Shown one piece after another: positions 5,797-11,664 of a stretch of 12,947 bases of DNA. Under the pieces are notes generated by a model that had not been told where the DNA came from, made no database searches, and saw only the letters and a list, made by a program, of their open reading frames with translations. The position numbers and the translations under genes were made by a program. Numbering within the stretch: the first letter of the stretch is position 1; each line of letters begins with the position of its first letter. The stretch is from an uncultured Clostridia bacterium (GTDB taxonomy: Bacteria > Bacillota > Clostridia > Oscillospirales > Acutalibacteraceae): NCBI GenBank assembly GCA_947165615.1, contig CAMVBD010000006.1, forward strand, positions 1-12,947, in the 5' to 3' direction.

Positions 5797-6024
5797 ATGT
5801 CAAGGACGGCAAGGGAGACCAAGGTCAGGTGTCCTTTTTTTCAGAAAAATCTGCGGGAGTTGCTGCTGTGCGAAGGGTGTGTGCCGCATACCTGCATGAC
5901 CACCCGCTTTGAGAGCACCGCGGCCAAGGCCGCGTTTATGGAGACGCACTGTTACCGGCGCGACGGCGGCGGCTGCCCGCTGGCGATTGCCTCCTTCCGC
6001 CTGCACGGCTGGGACGAGGACTGA
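5797..6024 (+). CDS. small Cys-rich protein of unknown function under XRE control
   Basis: A 75-residue protein starting at the ATG at 5797, with AAGGAG (5787-5792) 4 nt upstream; longer in-frame starts have no such site. It has six cysteines (12, 25, 28, 33, 52, 60) and His31/His51 in the pattern CPFF...CEGC...HTC...HC...CPLA, which suggests a zinc or other metal knuckle. There is no signal peptide or membrane segment, so it is probably cytoplasmic. It is transcribed divergently from the XRE repressor, from a promoter with the best operator (O1) in its spacer, so it is expected to be off while the repressor is present. It ends in a terminator that begins inside its last codons. I recall similar short CPF...CEG...C...CP proteins near clostridial prophages but cannot name a family. 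The role is unknown; an activator or anti-repressor is possible. Confidence 0.85.
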   Translation: MSRTARETKVRCPFFQKNLRELLLCEGCVPHTCMTTRFESTAAKAAFMETHCYRRDGGGCPLAIASFRLHGWDED

Positions 6025-6053
6025 AAAACGCCCGTCAAACGGGCGCTTTTCAG
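6021..6053. terminator. bidirectional terminator after the Cys-rich gene
   Basis: A 33-nt near-perfect palindrome: CTGAAAA and CGCCCGT (6021-6035, one mismatch at 6028/6046) pair with ACGGGCG and TTTTCAG (6039-6053), loop CAA. Its outer arm overlaps the stop codon TGA (6022-6024). It is symmetric, so it can also stop minus-strand transcripts arriving from the RCC1 gene. Confidence 0.85.
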
Positions 6054-6060
6054 AAAATGA

Positions 6061-6227
6061 GAAGTGAGGAGTTAGGAGTGAAGGATGGGTGCGGGTCGCC
6101 GGTGGCGACCTCTCAGCCGCAGGCTGAAAAGCACCGACCGAGCCGGCAGGCGAGACCTTCGCCCATACCCGATTTGAATGCGCGCTTGCGCGCCACCGCA
6201 TTTTATCTTTTATCTTTTCTCTTTTAT
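6061..6227. repeat. intergenic repeat element B (hairpins framed by two heptamer arrays)
   Basis: The left edge has three heptamers (GAAGTGA, GGAGTTA, GGAGTGA; 6061-6081). The right edge has four (ATTTTAT, CTTTTAT, CTTTTCT, CTTTTAT; 6200-6227), ending 2 bp from the RCC1 stop codon. Between them are three hairpins: GGTCGCC/GGCGACC (6094-6110), TCAGCC/GGCTGA (6113-6127) and GCGCGC/GCGCGC (6180-6193). Segments at 6090-6105, 6136-6155 and 6180-6198 match element A in the same order. No gene is seen inside. Confidence 0.7.
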
Positions 6228-6229
6228 AT

Positions 6230-7075
6230 TTATTTTTCGATCTTCCATCCCCCGACGTCGCACTCCCCGGCGGCATTTTCGCCCGCGGCAAGGACCGTGC
6301 CGTCTGCCTTGAGGCCGAGGACGTGGGTCTGCCCCGCGGCAATGGCGACGACGTCCGTCCAGCCCGAAACGTCGGGCGAGCCCTCGGCGCCCGTCAGCAG
6401 CACGGTGCCGTCTTTTTTCAGGCCGACCGTAAACATTCTGCCGGCGGCGACGGCTGTCACGTCCTTCCAGTCCTGGTAGCCGCCCGCTGCGACGGCGGAA
6501 AGCCCGGTCCAGTCCGAAACGTCGCAGCGCCCGTCGCCGTTAAAGCCGACCGCGACGGCGGCGCCGTCTTTTTTGAGGCCGACGGAGTGGAATTCACCCG
6601 CGGACACGGCGGCGATATCCGTCCAGCCCGAGACGTCCGCCTGCAGATAACTGTTGTCCCCGGCGGCAAGGACCGTGCCGTCCGCTTTGACGCCAAGCGT
6701 ATGCGACCCGCCTGCGGCGGCGGAAAGGACGTCGGTCCAGGACGAGACCTCGCACTGTCCGGCGCCGTTGTTGCCCGCGGCAAGGACCGTCCCGTCCGTC
6801 TTTACGCCGACTGCATGCGTCCCGCCGGCAGCGATCGCGGCGATCCCCGTCCAGCGGGCGGCCTCGTCAACACCGGCGACGCCGGCTCCCGCAAACAGGA
6901 CGGTCCCGTCGGCGCGAAGACCGAGTGAAAAACCGTCTCCGGCGTCAACCGACACCAAAGCCGTCGGCGATACGTCGCTCTCCGAAGGCGTTTCCGTCTG
7001 AGGAGCGTCGTCCCCGCAGGCGGCAAGCCCGAACAGAAGCACAAGCGACAAAAGCACGCACAGATGTTTTTTCAT
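6230..7075 (-). CDS. RCC1-repeat lipoprotein
   Basis: 281 residues. The N-terminus MKKHLCVLLSLVLLFGLAAC is a lipoprotein signal with lipobox LAAC (lipidated Cys20), followed by an acidic Ser/Thr/Pro spacer (21-38), so the product should be anchored on the outer face of the membrane. From 41 on it consists of units of about 38 residues of the pattern AAGxxHxVGLKxDGTVLAAGxNxxGxCDVSxWTD, as in RCC1/alpha-tubulin-suppressor-like beta-propellers: 41-77, 78-115, 116-153, 154-191, 206-241 and 242-281. A unit at 192-205 is cut to about 14 residues (AVAAGGYQDWKD), probably an in-frame deletion between repeats. The start has a GGGAGAGGA-like site 6 nt upstream and a good promoter at 7122-7150. The ligand is unknown; such propellers usually bind proteins or sugars. 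Confidence 0.92.
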   Translation of the reverse strand: MKKHLCVLLSLVLLFGLAACGDDAPQTETPSESDVSPTALVSVDAGDGFSLGLRADGTVLFAGAGVAGVDEAARWTGIAAIAAGGTHAVGVKTDGTVLAAGNNGAGQCEVSSWTDVLSAAAGGSHTLGVKADGTVLAAGDNSYLQADVSGWTDIAAVSAGEFHSVGLKKDGAAVAVGFNGDGRCDVSDWTGLSAVAAGGYQDWKDVTAVAAGRMFTVGLKKDGTVLLTGAEGSPDVSGWTDVVAIAAGQTHVLGLKADGTVLAAGENAAGECDVGGWKIEK

Positions 7076-7121
7076 GACAGATCCTCTCCCTCTTATTTCG
7101 CTATCTGAATCTTACGCTGCT

Positions 7122-7150
7122 ATTATAAAATCTGACTGAAAAAAAGTCAA
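7122..7150 (-). promoter_or_regulatory. promoter of the RCC1 lipoprotein gene
   Basis: On the minus strand, -35 TTGACT (7150-7145), a 17-bp spacer and -10 TATAAT (7127-7122). Confidence 0.88.
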
Positions 7151-7178
7151 GGCGGGAGCACGGAGGGTCCTTGACTTT
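7143..7178. repeat. inverted repeat joining two divergent -35 boxes
   Basis: AAAGTCAAGG (7143-7152) and CCTTGACTTT (7169-7178) are perfect 10-bp arms separated by 16 bp. Each arm contains the -35 box of one of the divergent promoters. Confidence 0.75.
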
Positions 7179-7199
7179 CCGCCCGGGTTCCCATACAAT
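7171..7199 (+). promoter_or_regulatory. promoter of the BNR/sialidase-like gene
   Basis: -35 TTGACT (7171-7176), a 17-bp spacer and -10 TACAAT (7194-7199). The predicted start near 7206 gives a leader of about 25 nt to the ATG at 7231. Confidence 0.82.
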
Positions 7200-7230
7200 A
7201 AAAGAAACAGAACCGCAGGAGGGTCCGACC

Positions 7231-8337
7231 ATGGAAGCGCCGATCATAAAAAACAGTCAAAGCGTGTTTGAGCTCCCGCCGGGGGCGGGCAATCCCCGCA
7301 ATTCCGAGGGCGATTTTCTGCGCCTGAAAGACGGGCGGCTGCTGTTCGCCTACTCAAAATACGTTTCGGACTCCGGCCACGACGACGCGCCCTGCAGCGT
7401 AGCGGGCGCCGTTTCGGCGGACAACGGCAAAACGTGGAGCCGCCTGCCGGGCTTTCTTGCGACCGCCGCCGAGCACGGCGTCGGGAATATTATGAGCGTG
7501 TCGCTCCACCGTCTTGCGACCGGGGAAGCCTGCCTTTATTACCTCGTCAAGCACAGCCCCGAAAGTTACGTCGTCCAGCGCCGGTTTACGGATGAGAACG
7601 CCCTGACCCTCGGCGCGCCCGAGGTCATCGTCCCCGAAAAACGGGGGATCTACTACGTCGTCAACAACAGCCGTGTCTGCCCGCTGTCGGACGGGTCTGT
7701 CCTGCTGCCGATGGCGCGGCACAGGATCGTAAAGGGAGCCGACGGACGGCACGGCGTCTACTTCGGCACGGCGGCGTTTTTTAAGGGCGGCCCGGACGGC
7801 AGGAACTGGCGGCAGGAAAGCCGCGTGCTGTCCATGGTGAACCCCGGCGCGTCCGAGACGGGCCTGCAGGAGCCCGGCGCCGTGGAGCTGCCGGACGGCA
7901 CGGTGTACGGGTACTTCCGCACCGACAGGGGGTATCAGTTCGACGCAAAATCGCCCGACGGCGGCAAAACGTGGAACAACCCCGCGTCCTCAAAATTCTC
8001 GTCCCCCGACTCTCCCCTGCTCATCCGGCGCGACCCCTTTACGGGGCGGTACTTTGCCGTGTGGAACCCTATCCCCTGCTATAACGGCCGCCTGTCCCGC
8101 GTTCGGCGCTGGGTCCACGCCGGACGAAACCCGCTGGTCCTTGCCGTCAGCGACGACGGCGTCGACTTTTCGCCCTATACGGTCCTTGAGGACGAGGACG
8201 AGCACGGCTATTGCTACCCTGCCATGTTCTTTCCGGAGAAAAACGTCCTGCTCCTGTCCTACTGCTGCGGCGGTGAGGAGGACGGCACGTGTTTGTCGAA
8301 GACGAGGATCAGGAGGATAGAGCTGGGAGAAATATAA
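7231..8337 (+). CDS. cytoplasmic BNR-repeat (sialidase-superfamily) protein
   Basis: 368 residues from the ATG at 7231, which has AGGAGGG (7217-7223) 7 nt upstream; an earlier in-frame start lies inside the promoter. Two good Asp-boxes are seen, SADNGKTW (62-69) and SPDGGKTW (241-248), plus a degenerate SDDGVDFS (307-314), as in six-bladed sialidase-fold propellers of the BNR_2 type. Conserved-looking charged sites include Glu214 (LQEPGAVELPDG), Arg230 (YFRTDRG) and Arg300 (GRNPLVLAVSDDG). There is no N-terminal FRIP motif and no signal peptide, so it would act inside the cell on imported substrate. The substrate (sialic acid conjugate or another sugar) cannot be decided. It stands alone, divergent from the RCC1 lipoprotein gene. 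The fold is fairly sure, the activity is not. Confidence 0.88.
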   Translation: MEAPIIKNSQSVFELPPGAGNPRNSEGDFLRLKDGRLLFAYSKYVSDSGHDDAPCSVAGAVSADNGKTWSRLPGFLATAAEHGVGNIMSVSLHRLATGEACLYYLVKHSPESYVVQRRFTDENALTLGAPEVIVPEKRGIYYVVNNSRVCPLSDGSVLLPMARHRIVKGADGRHGVYFGTAAFFKGGPDGRNWRQESRVLSMVNPGASETGLQEPGAVELPDGTVYGYFRTDRGYQFDAKSPDGGKTWNNPASSKFSSPDSPLLIRRDPFTGRYFAVWNPIPCYNGRLSRVRRWVHAGRNPLVLAVSDDGVDFSPYTVLEDEDEHGYCYPAMFFPEKNVLLLSYCCGGEEDGTCLSKTRIRRIELGEI

Positions 8338-8581
8338 AATAGAAAAGATAAAAGATAAAATAAGGGAGGGGCTGACGCCCCTCGCCCCATTTATATATAA
8401 TCGGGCAAGGACGAAGTCCTTCCATATTTCATCTTTTTTCTTTTTCTTTCATCTTTTTAATCGGGTAAGGACGAAGTCCTTCCATATTTCATCTTTTTTC
8501 TTTTATCTTTCATCTTTTTAATCAGGTAAGGACGAAGTCCTTCCATATTTCATCTTTTTTCTTTTATCTTTTATCTTTATA
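8338..8581. repeat. intergenic element C: three tandem ~60-bp units with palindromes and heptamer borders
   Basis: Starting right after the stop codon at 8337, heptamers AGAAAAG, ATAAAAG, ATAAAAT (8341-8361) are followed by the palindrome AGGGGC/GCCCCT (8367-8382). Three near-identical units follow at 8399-8458, 8459-8519 and 8520-8580. Each opens AATCGGG or AATCAGG, contains AAGGAC GAA GTCCTT and a CATCTTTTTTC tract. The right edge has CTTTTAT heptamers (8561-8574), the inverse of the left-edge units. No coding potential is seen. Confidence 0.8.
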
Positions 8582-8582
8582 T

Positions 8583-8940
8583 CAAGGCCGCCAAACCGGC
8601 CTTGGTACCCGGTACCGGCTACCACGTCGTCAGGTACCTGCAAGCGTGACGGAACCGTAACTTGCTTTCCGGCGGGGGGACTGGTAGAATATACCTGAAC
8701 CCGCCGCCCGGCCCGGACTGACCGCCGGTGTCCAAGGACGGCGACTGTGCCCTGTTCCCCCGCCGCGACAAAAAGCCGGACTGACCGCCGGAGCACACGC
8801 GGCGCACCCCTTTCCCGCCGTCCTTTTCCCGCCTGACCCACCGGGACTCCCGACGGCTGCCCCTCTGACCCCGCAAAGTACGGGCGCGTCGCCGCCACCC
8901 TTGACGCGCCCGCGGCGGGCGTCAAACTGCACAATTTTTA
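8583..8940. other. GC-rich, C-rich stretch of unknown nature, no credible gene
   Basis: It begins with hairpin CAAGGCCG/CGGCCTTG (8583-8604), then three GGTACC palindromes (8604-8609, 8611-8616, 8633-8638). CCGGACTGACCGCCGG occurs twice, 63 bp apart (8713-8728 and 8776-8791). A bulged hairpin closes the stretch at 8901-8925. The plus strand is strikingly C-rich. Minus-strand frames of 105-138 codons cross it, but none has a ribosome-binding site or recognisable protein character. It may be a decayed gene, a repeat, or a non-coding RNA locus. Confidence 0.45.
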
Positions 8941-8976
8941 CCGTCAATTATTTACTTTCTGCCGAAAAAAGATTTA

Positions 8977-9005
8977 TTGACTTTTAGACAGCCTTCCATT
9001 ATAAT
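8977..9005 (+). promoter_or_regulatory. promoter of the abundant-type secreted protein gene
   Basis: -35 TTGACT (8977-8982), a 17-bp spacer and a perfect -10 TATAAT (9000-9005) in an AT-rich setting. The predicted start near 9012 gives a leader of about 72 nt. Confidence 0.9.
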
Positions 9006-9083
9006 AGATTCAGAATAGTGTAATTATCGGATTTCATATCCCGAGCTATTTATTCCAATGCTTTCAAAAGGAGGCAACATCTA

Positions 9084-10214
9084 ATGAAAAAAGTATTATC
9101 CGTTTTGCTTGCCGTGGTCATGATGCTCTCCGGCATCTCCATGCTCGCCTTTGCCGAGGACACCGCCGTCGAAGTTTCCGACGCCGATCTCAGCGCGCTT
9201 GTCAATTACGCGCTGCCCTCCGGCATCAACGCCGTCGTCAAGTCCGGTCAGACTTTGACCGTACCCGCCGACAAAAACCTCCTCGTGTCCGTCGGCTCCA
9301 CGCTGCTGGTTGAAGAGGGCGCTTCGCTTCTTGTCAACGGTCAGGTTTCCGTTCAGGAAAACGCTTCCCTCAAGATCGCCGGCCGCGTGACCAACGCCAA
9401 CAAGATCGGCGTCCAGACCGGCGGCGAAGCCGTTGCCGAAGTTCGCTTCCCGAACCTTGCCGACTTCGCGCTGTCCGATAAGGTCTACATCAAATACGCG
9501 TTCGGCTACACCGGCGGCGCGACCGACGACCTGACCGGCCTTGAGTGGCACACCATTCCGCAGAACGAAGCCGTCTCCGTCTGGGCGCCCCTGAACCAGT
9601 ACTTCTACGTCAACGCCCACATCATTGAGCCCGCCGAGATCAGCCAGTACGACGAGACCGGCAAGTACGACGACTCCAAGCTCAACGTCTGGATCAACGA
9701 CGTCGAAATGCCCTACACGCAGGATCAGCACTCCATCAAACTCCTGTTCTCGGGCGACATCCGTTTTTCCATTTGGGATTCCGACGATACCTTCATCGCC
9801 GAGAGAAAGATCTCCCTGCGCTCGGGCGAAGGCTACACCGTCTACTCCCGTGACGGCCGCACTTCCGCCAACGACGGCATCGTGTACATCAAGTACGGCC
9901 AGCCCTTCTCCTTCCGCGTGGACATCGACGACGAGTACAACATGTCCGCTTACTCCGTCTACGTCGTCAAGGGCTTCTCCCTTCTGGAGTTCGATCCCAA
10001 CGCCGTGCTCGACGATTCCCTGAAAGTGCAGCCCGACAAGGACGGCTATTACATGATCAACCCCGTCCAGGGCGACTACACCGTGTTTGTTCTCGGCGTC
10101 GTCAAGAACGAAACGGTCGAAAAAGTCAGCAACATCTTTGAGATGGTCAAGAACATCTTCGAGATGATCGCCAAGTTCTTCCGTCAGTTCCTTGACATGT
10201 TCAAGTTCAACTGA
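9084..10214 (+). CDS. secreted protein of unknown function, probably highly expressed
   Basis: 376 residues. The start has AAAAGGAGG (9066-9074) 9 nt upstream. A signal peptide of about 25 residues (MKKVLSVLLAVVMMLSG..., cleavage near AFA|E) marks export. Residues about 50-105 alternate short strands (LTVPADKNLLVSVGSTLLVEEG style), as in a small beta-helix or beta-solenoid; the middle is beta-rich and acidic. The C-terminus (348-376) is an amphipathic helix with a heptad duplication NIFEMVK/NIFEMIA, then KFFRQFLDMFKFN, perhaps for membrane contact or self-assembly. Codons are strongly biased to C-ending forms (AAC, GAC, TAC, TTC, ATC, GTC) compared with its neighbours. Together with a near-consensus promoter, a strong ribosome-binding site and a tight terminator, this points to high expression. 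I do not recognise a named family. Confidence 0.93.
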   Translation: MKKVLSVLLAVVMMLSGISMLAFAEDTAVEVSDADLSALVNYALPSGINAVVKSGQTLTVPADKNLLVSVGSTLLVEEGASLLVNGQVSVQENASLKIAGRVTNANKIGVQTGGEAVAEVRFPNLADFALSDKVYIKYAFGYTGGATDDLTGLEWHTIPQNEAVSVWAPLNQYFYVNAHIIEPAEISQYDETGKYDDSKLNVWINDVEMPYTQDQHSIKLLFSGDIRFSIWDSDDTFIAERKISLRSGEGYTVYSRDGRTSANDGIVYIKYGQPFSFRVDIDDEYNMSAYSVYVVKGFSLLEFDPNAVLDDSLKVQPDKDGYYMINPVQGDYTVFVLGVVKNETVEKVSNIFEMVKNIFEMIAKFFRQFLDMFKFN

Positions 10215-10229
10215 TCGACCGACTCAAAT

Positions 10230-10253
10230 AAGGACCCGCAAGGGTCCTTTTTG
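10230..10253 (+). terminator. intrinsic terminator
   Basis: An 8-bp stem AAGGACCC (10230-10237) / GGGTCCTT (10242-10249) with a GCAA (GNRA-type) tetraloop, ending in a TTTTT run, 15 nt after the stop at 10214. Confidence 0.93.
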
Positions 10254-10317
10254 ATTCTTCCGTCCTGTGCCCGCCTTATCCGCTTCGCTTTTCCGCCGTT
10301 CCCCCCCGCCTGCGCGC

Positions 10318-10346
10318 TTGACAGGCACGGCGGCAAACCGTATCAT
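10318..10346 (+). promoter_or_regulatory. promoter of the second dockerin gene
   Basis: Perfect -35 TTGACA (10318-10323), a 17-bp spacer and -10 TATCAT (10341-10346). The predicted start near 10353 leaves a leader of about 25 nt containing AAGGAGAGG. Confidence 0.82.
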
Positions 10347-10377
10347 AAAACAAGCATTATAATAAGGAGAGGTTTTC

Positions 10378-11514
10378 ATGAAAAAGATCCTGTGCTGTCT
10401 TTTGGCGCTTTCTCTTGCATTTTCACTGCTCACAGCGGCCGGCGCGCCCGTCTCGGCTGAAGGCGCCCCCGAGATCGTAACGTATATCTACGGGGACGTC
10501 AACGTCTACGACGCGTCAAGCGTCCTGTTCCTCACGGCGGGCGCGCAGTTCTACGCCCGGCAGGAGATCGACGGGAAGCCCTTTGATCCGCCCGCGCTCG
10601 GCGAATGGGTGTCGGTTTCCCCGACGCCGGTCACACCCGGCCCCGATCTCTTCGGACGGGAGGAACAGCCCTATTATCTGTGCACGGTGCAGGACGACAT
10701 TCCCGAAAACATGGCGACGTCCGGCGGCATACTGATCGAGGACGACGAGCTCGGGTTTGTGTTTTATAAGACCTGCGGCTTTATCACCGGCCCGAAAAAA
10801 GACGTTTACGCCGAAACGAAGACCGGCGAGCGCTTTGAAGACGGAGCCACGGTGGAGCTGGCACCGGGCGAGACCCTGCTGCTGCGCTTCCATTTGACGG
10901 GCGGCGACGCGATCGCCTCCAGCGCGTGGAGCCTCGACCCCGAACAGATCCTGATTGCGGGCTGGTACGCCGATCCGCTCAGAAAAGCGGGCTTCACCGT
11001 ACCAAACGACCCCGTAACGGAAGGAAACGAGATCTACGTCTCGGTCGGCGCGGGGGATCTGCAGCCCGGAACCGAGGCCGTGCTGCCGATCTGGTTCGTC
11101 CAGATGCGAAGCGTTTTCGGCGAAAACGCCCTTGGGTGGGATAAGGCCCCGGTGGTCTACCGCGGCACGCTGACCTTCCGCGTGGAGGGAGAAACCAAAA
11201 CGCGCGCACCCGGCGACGCGGACGGCGACGGTAAGGTGACCGCCTCCGACGCCCGTTTGGCGCTCAGGCGTTCGGTGGATCTCGAGACCTTTGAAAAGGG
11301 CAGCGAGGCGTTCACCGCCTGCGACGTGGACGGCGACGGCAAGGTGACCGCAGCCGACGCGCGCCTCATCCTGCGCGCGGCCGTGGGACTCGAGGAACTC
11401 GGCGGGCAGACGCTGCCGGGAAAGCCCGACCTTGAAAAGCCCGACCTGCCGGAAGTCCCGACCGACCCCGGGATCCCGGTCCCGGTCGACCCGAACCCGC
11501 TCGTGGAACTGTAA
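10378..11514 (+). CDS. secreted dockerin type I protein with proline-rich tail
   Basis: 378 residues; AAGGAGAGG (10364-10372) lies 5 nt before the ATG. A signal peptide (MKKILCCLLALSLAFSLLTA..., cleavage near VSA|EG, residue 27) is followed by an unrecognised, probably beta-rich region (about 30-270). Next comes a full type I dockerin (279-341) with two canonical calcium loops: Asp280, 282, 284, 291 and Asp316, 318, 320, 327, each followed by a helix (ARLALRRSV, ARLILRAAVGLEEL). The tail (342-378) is rich in Pro, Asp and Glu and could span or associate with the cell wall. Dockerins bind cohesin modules on scaffold or surface proteins; none is encoded here. The LRR protein at 2994-4268 ends in a closely similar dockerin, suggesting a shared docking partner (inference). 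The enzymatic or binding role of the N-terminal region is unknown. Confidence 0.92.
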   Translation: MKKILCCLLALSLAFSLLTAAGAPVSAEGAPEIVTYIYGDVNVYDASSVLFLTAGAQFYARQEIDGKPFDPPALGEWVSVSPTPVTPGPDLFGREEQPYYLCTVQDDIPENMATSGGILIEDDELGFVFYKTCGFITGPKKDVYAETKTGERFEDGATVELAPGETLLLRFHLTGGDAIASSAWSLDPEQILIAGWYADPLRKAGFTVPNDPVTEGNEIYVSVGAGDLQPGTEAVLPIWFVQMRSVFGENALGWDKAPVVYRGTLTFRVEGETKTRAPGDADGDGKVTASDARLALRRSVDLETFEKGSEAFTACDVDGDGKVTAADARLILRAAVGLEELGGQTLPGKPDLEKPDLPEVPTDPGIPVPVDPNPLVEL

Positions 11515-11517
11515 AAC

Positions 11518-11562
11518 AAAAAAAATCGTCCGGGGCGCGCTTCCTGAGGAGGCGCGCCCCGG
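11518..11562. terminator. terminator between convergent genes, best for the TetR gene
   Basis: A long stem CCGGGGCGCGC plus TTCC (11530-11544) / GGAG plus GCGCGCCCCGG (11548-11562) with a TGA loop. On the minus strand it is followed by ACGA and eight T (11525-11518), a good terminator for the gene ending at 11665. On the plus strand only CTTTC follows, so it is weaker for the dockerin gene ending at 11514. Confidence 0.85.
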
Positions 11563-11664
11563 CTTTCAGTGGTCGGACGCGGCAAAAACGCGCCCGTAAA
11601 CGGCCCAATACGGTCTGAACAGCGAATCGGAGGGTTTATGCCTTACGGCTTTCGACGTCCGGCG

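Noticed and set aside
7171..7230. Longer start for the sialidase-like protein
   Set aside because: The first codons would coincide with the -35 and -10 boxes. AGGAGGG at 7217-7223 selects the ATG at 7231.
8399..8580. CRISPR array
   Set aside because: The whole ~60-bp unit is repeated, including what would be spacers, there are only three units, and no cas genes are present.
8518..8947. Overlapping minus-strand frames of 138 and 105 codons
   Set aside because: Arg/Gly/Pro-rich translations, no ribosome-binding site, and one runs into the tandem repeat. Treated as a non-coding or decayed region.
11366..11608. Minus-strand frames overlapping the end of the dockerin gene
   Set aside because: Antisense to canonical dockerin calcium loops, and they cross the terminator hairpin at 11530-11562.
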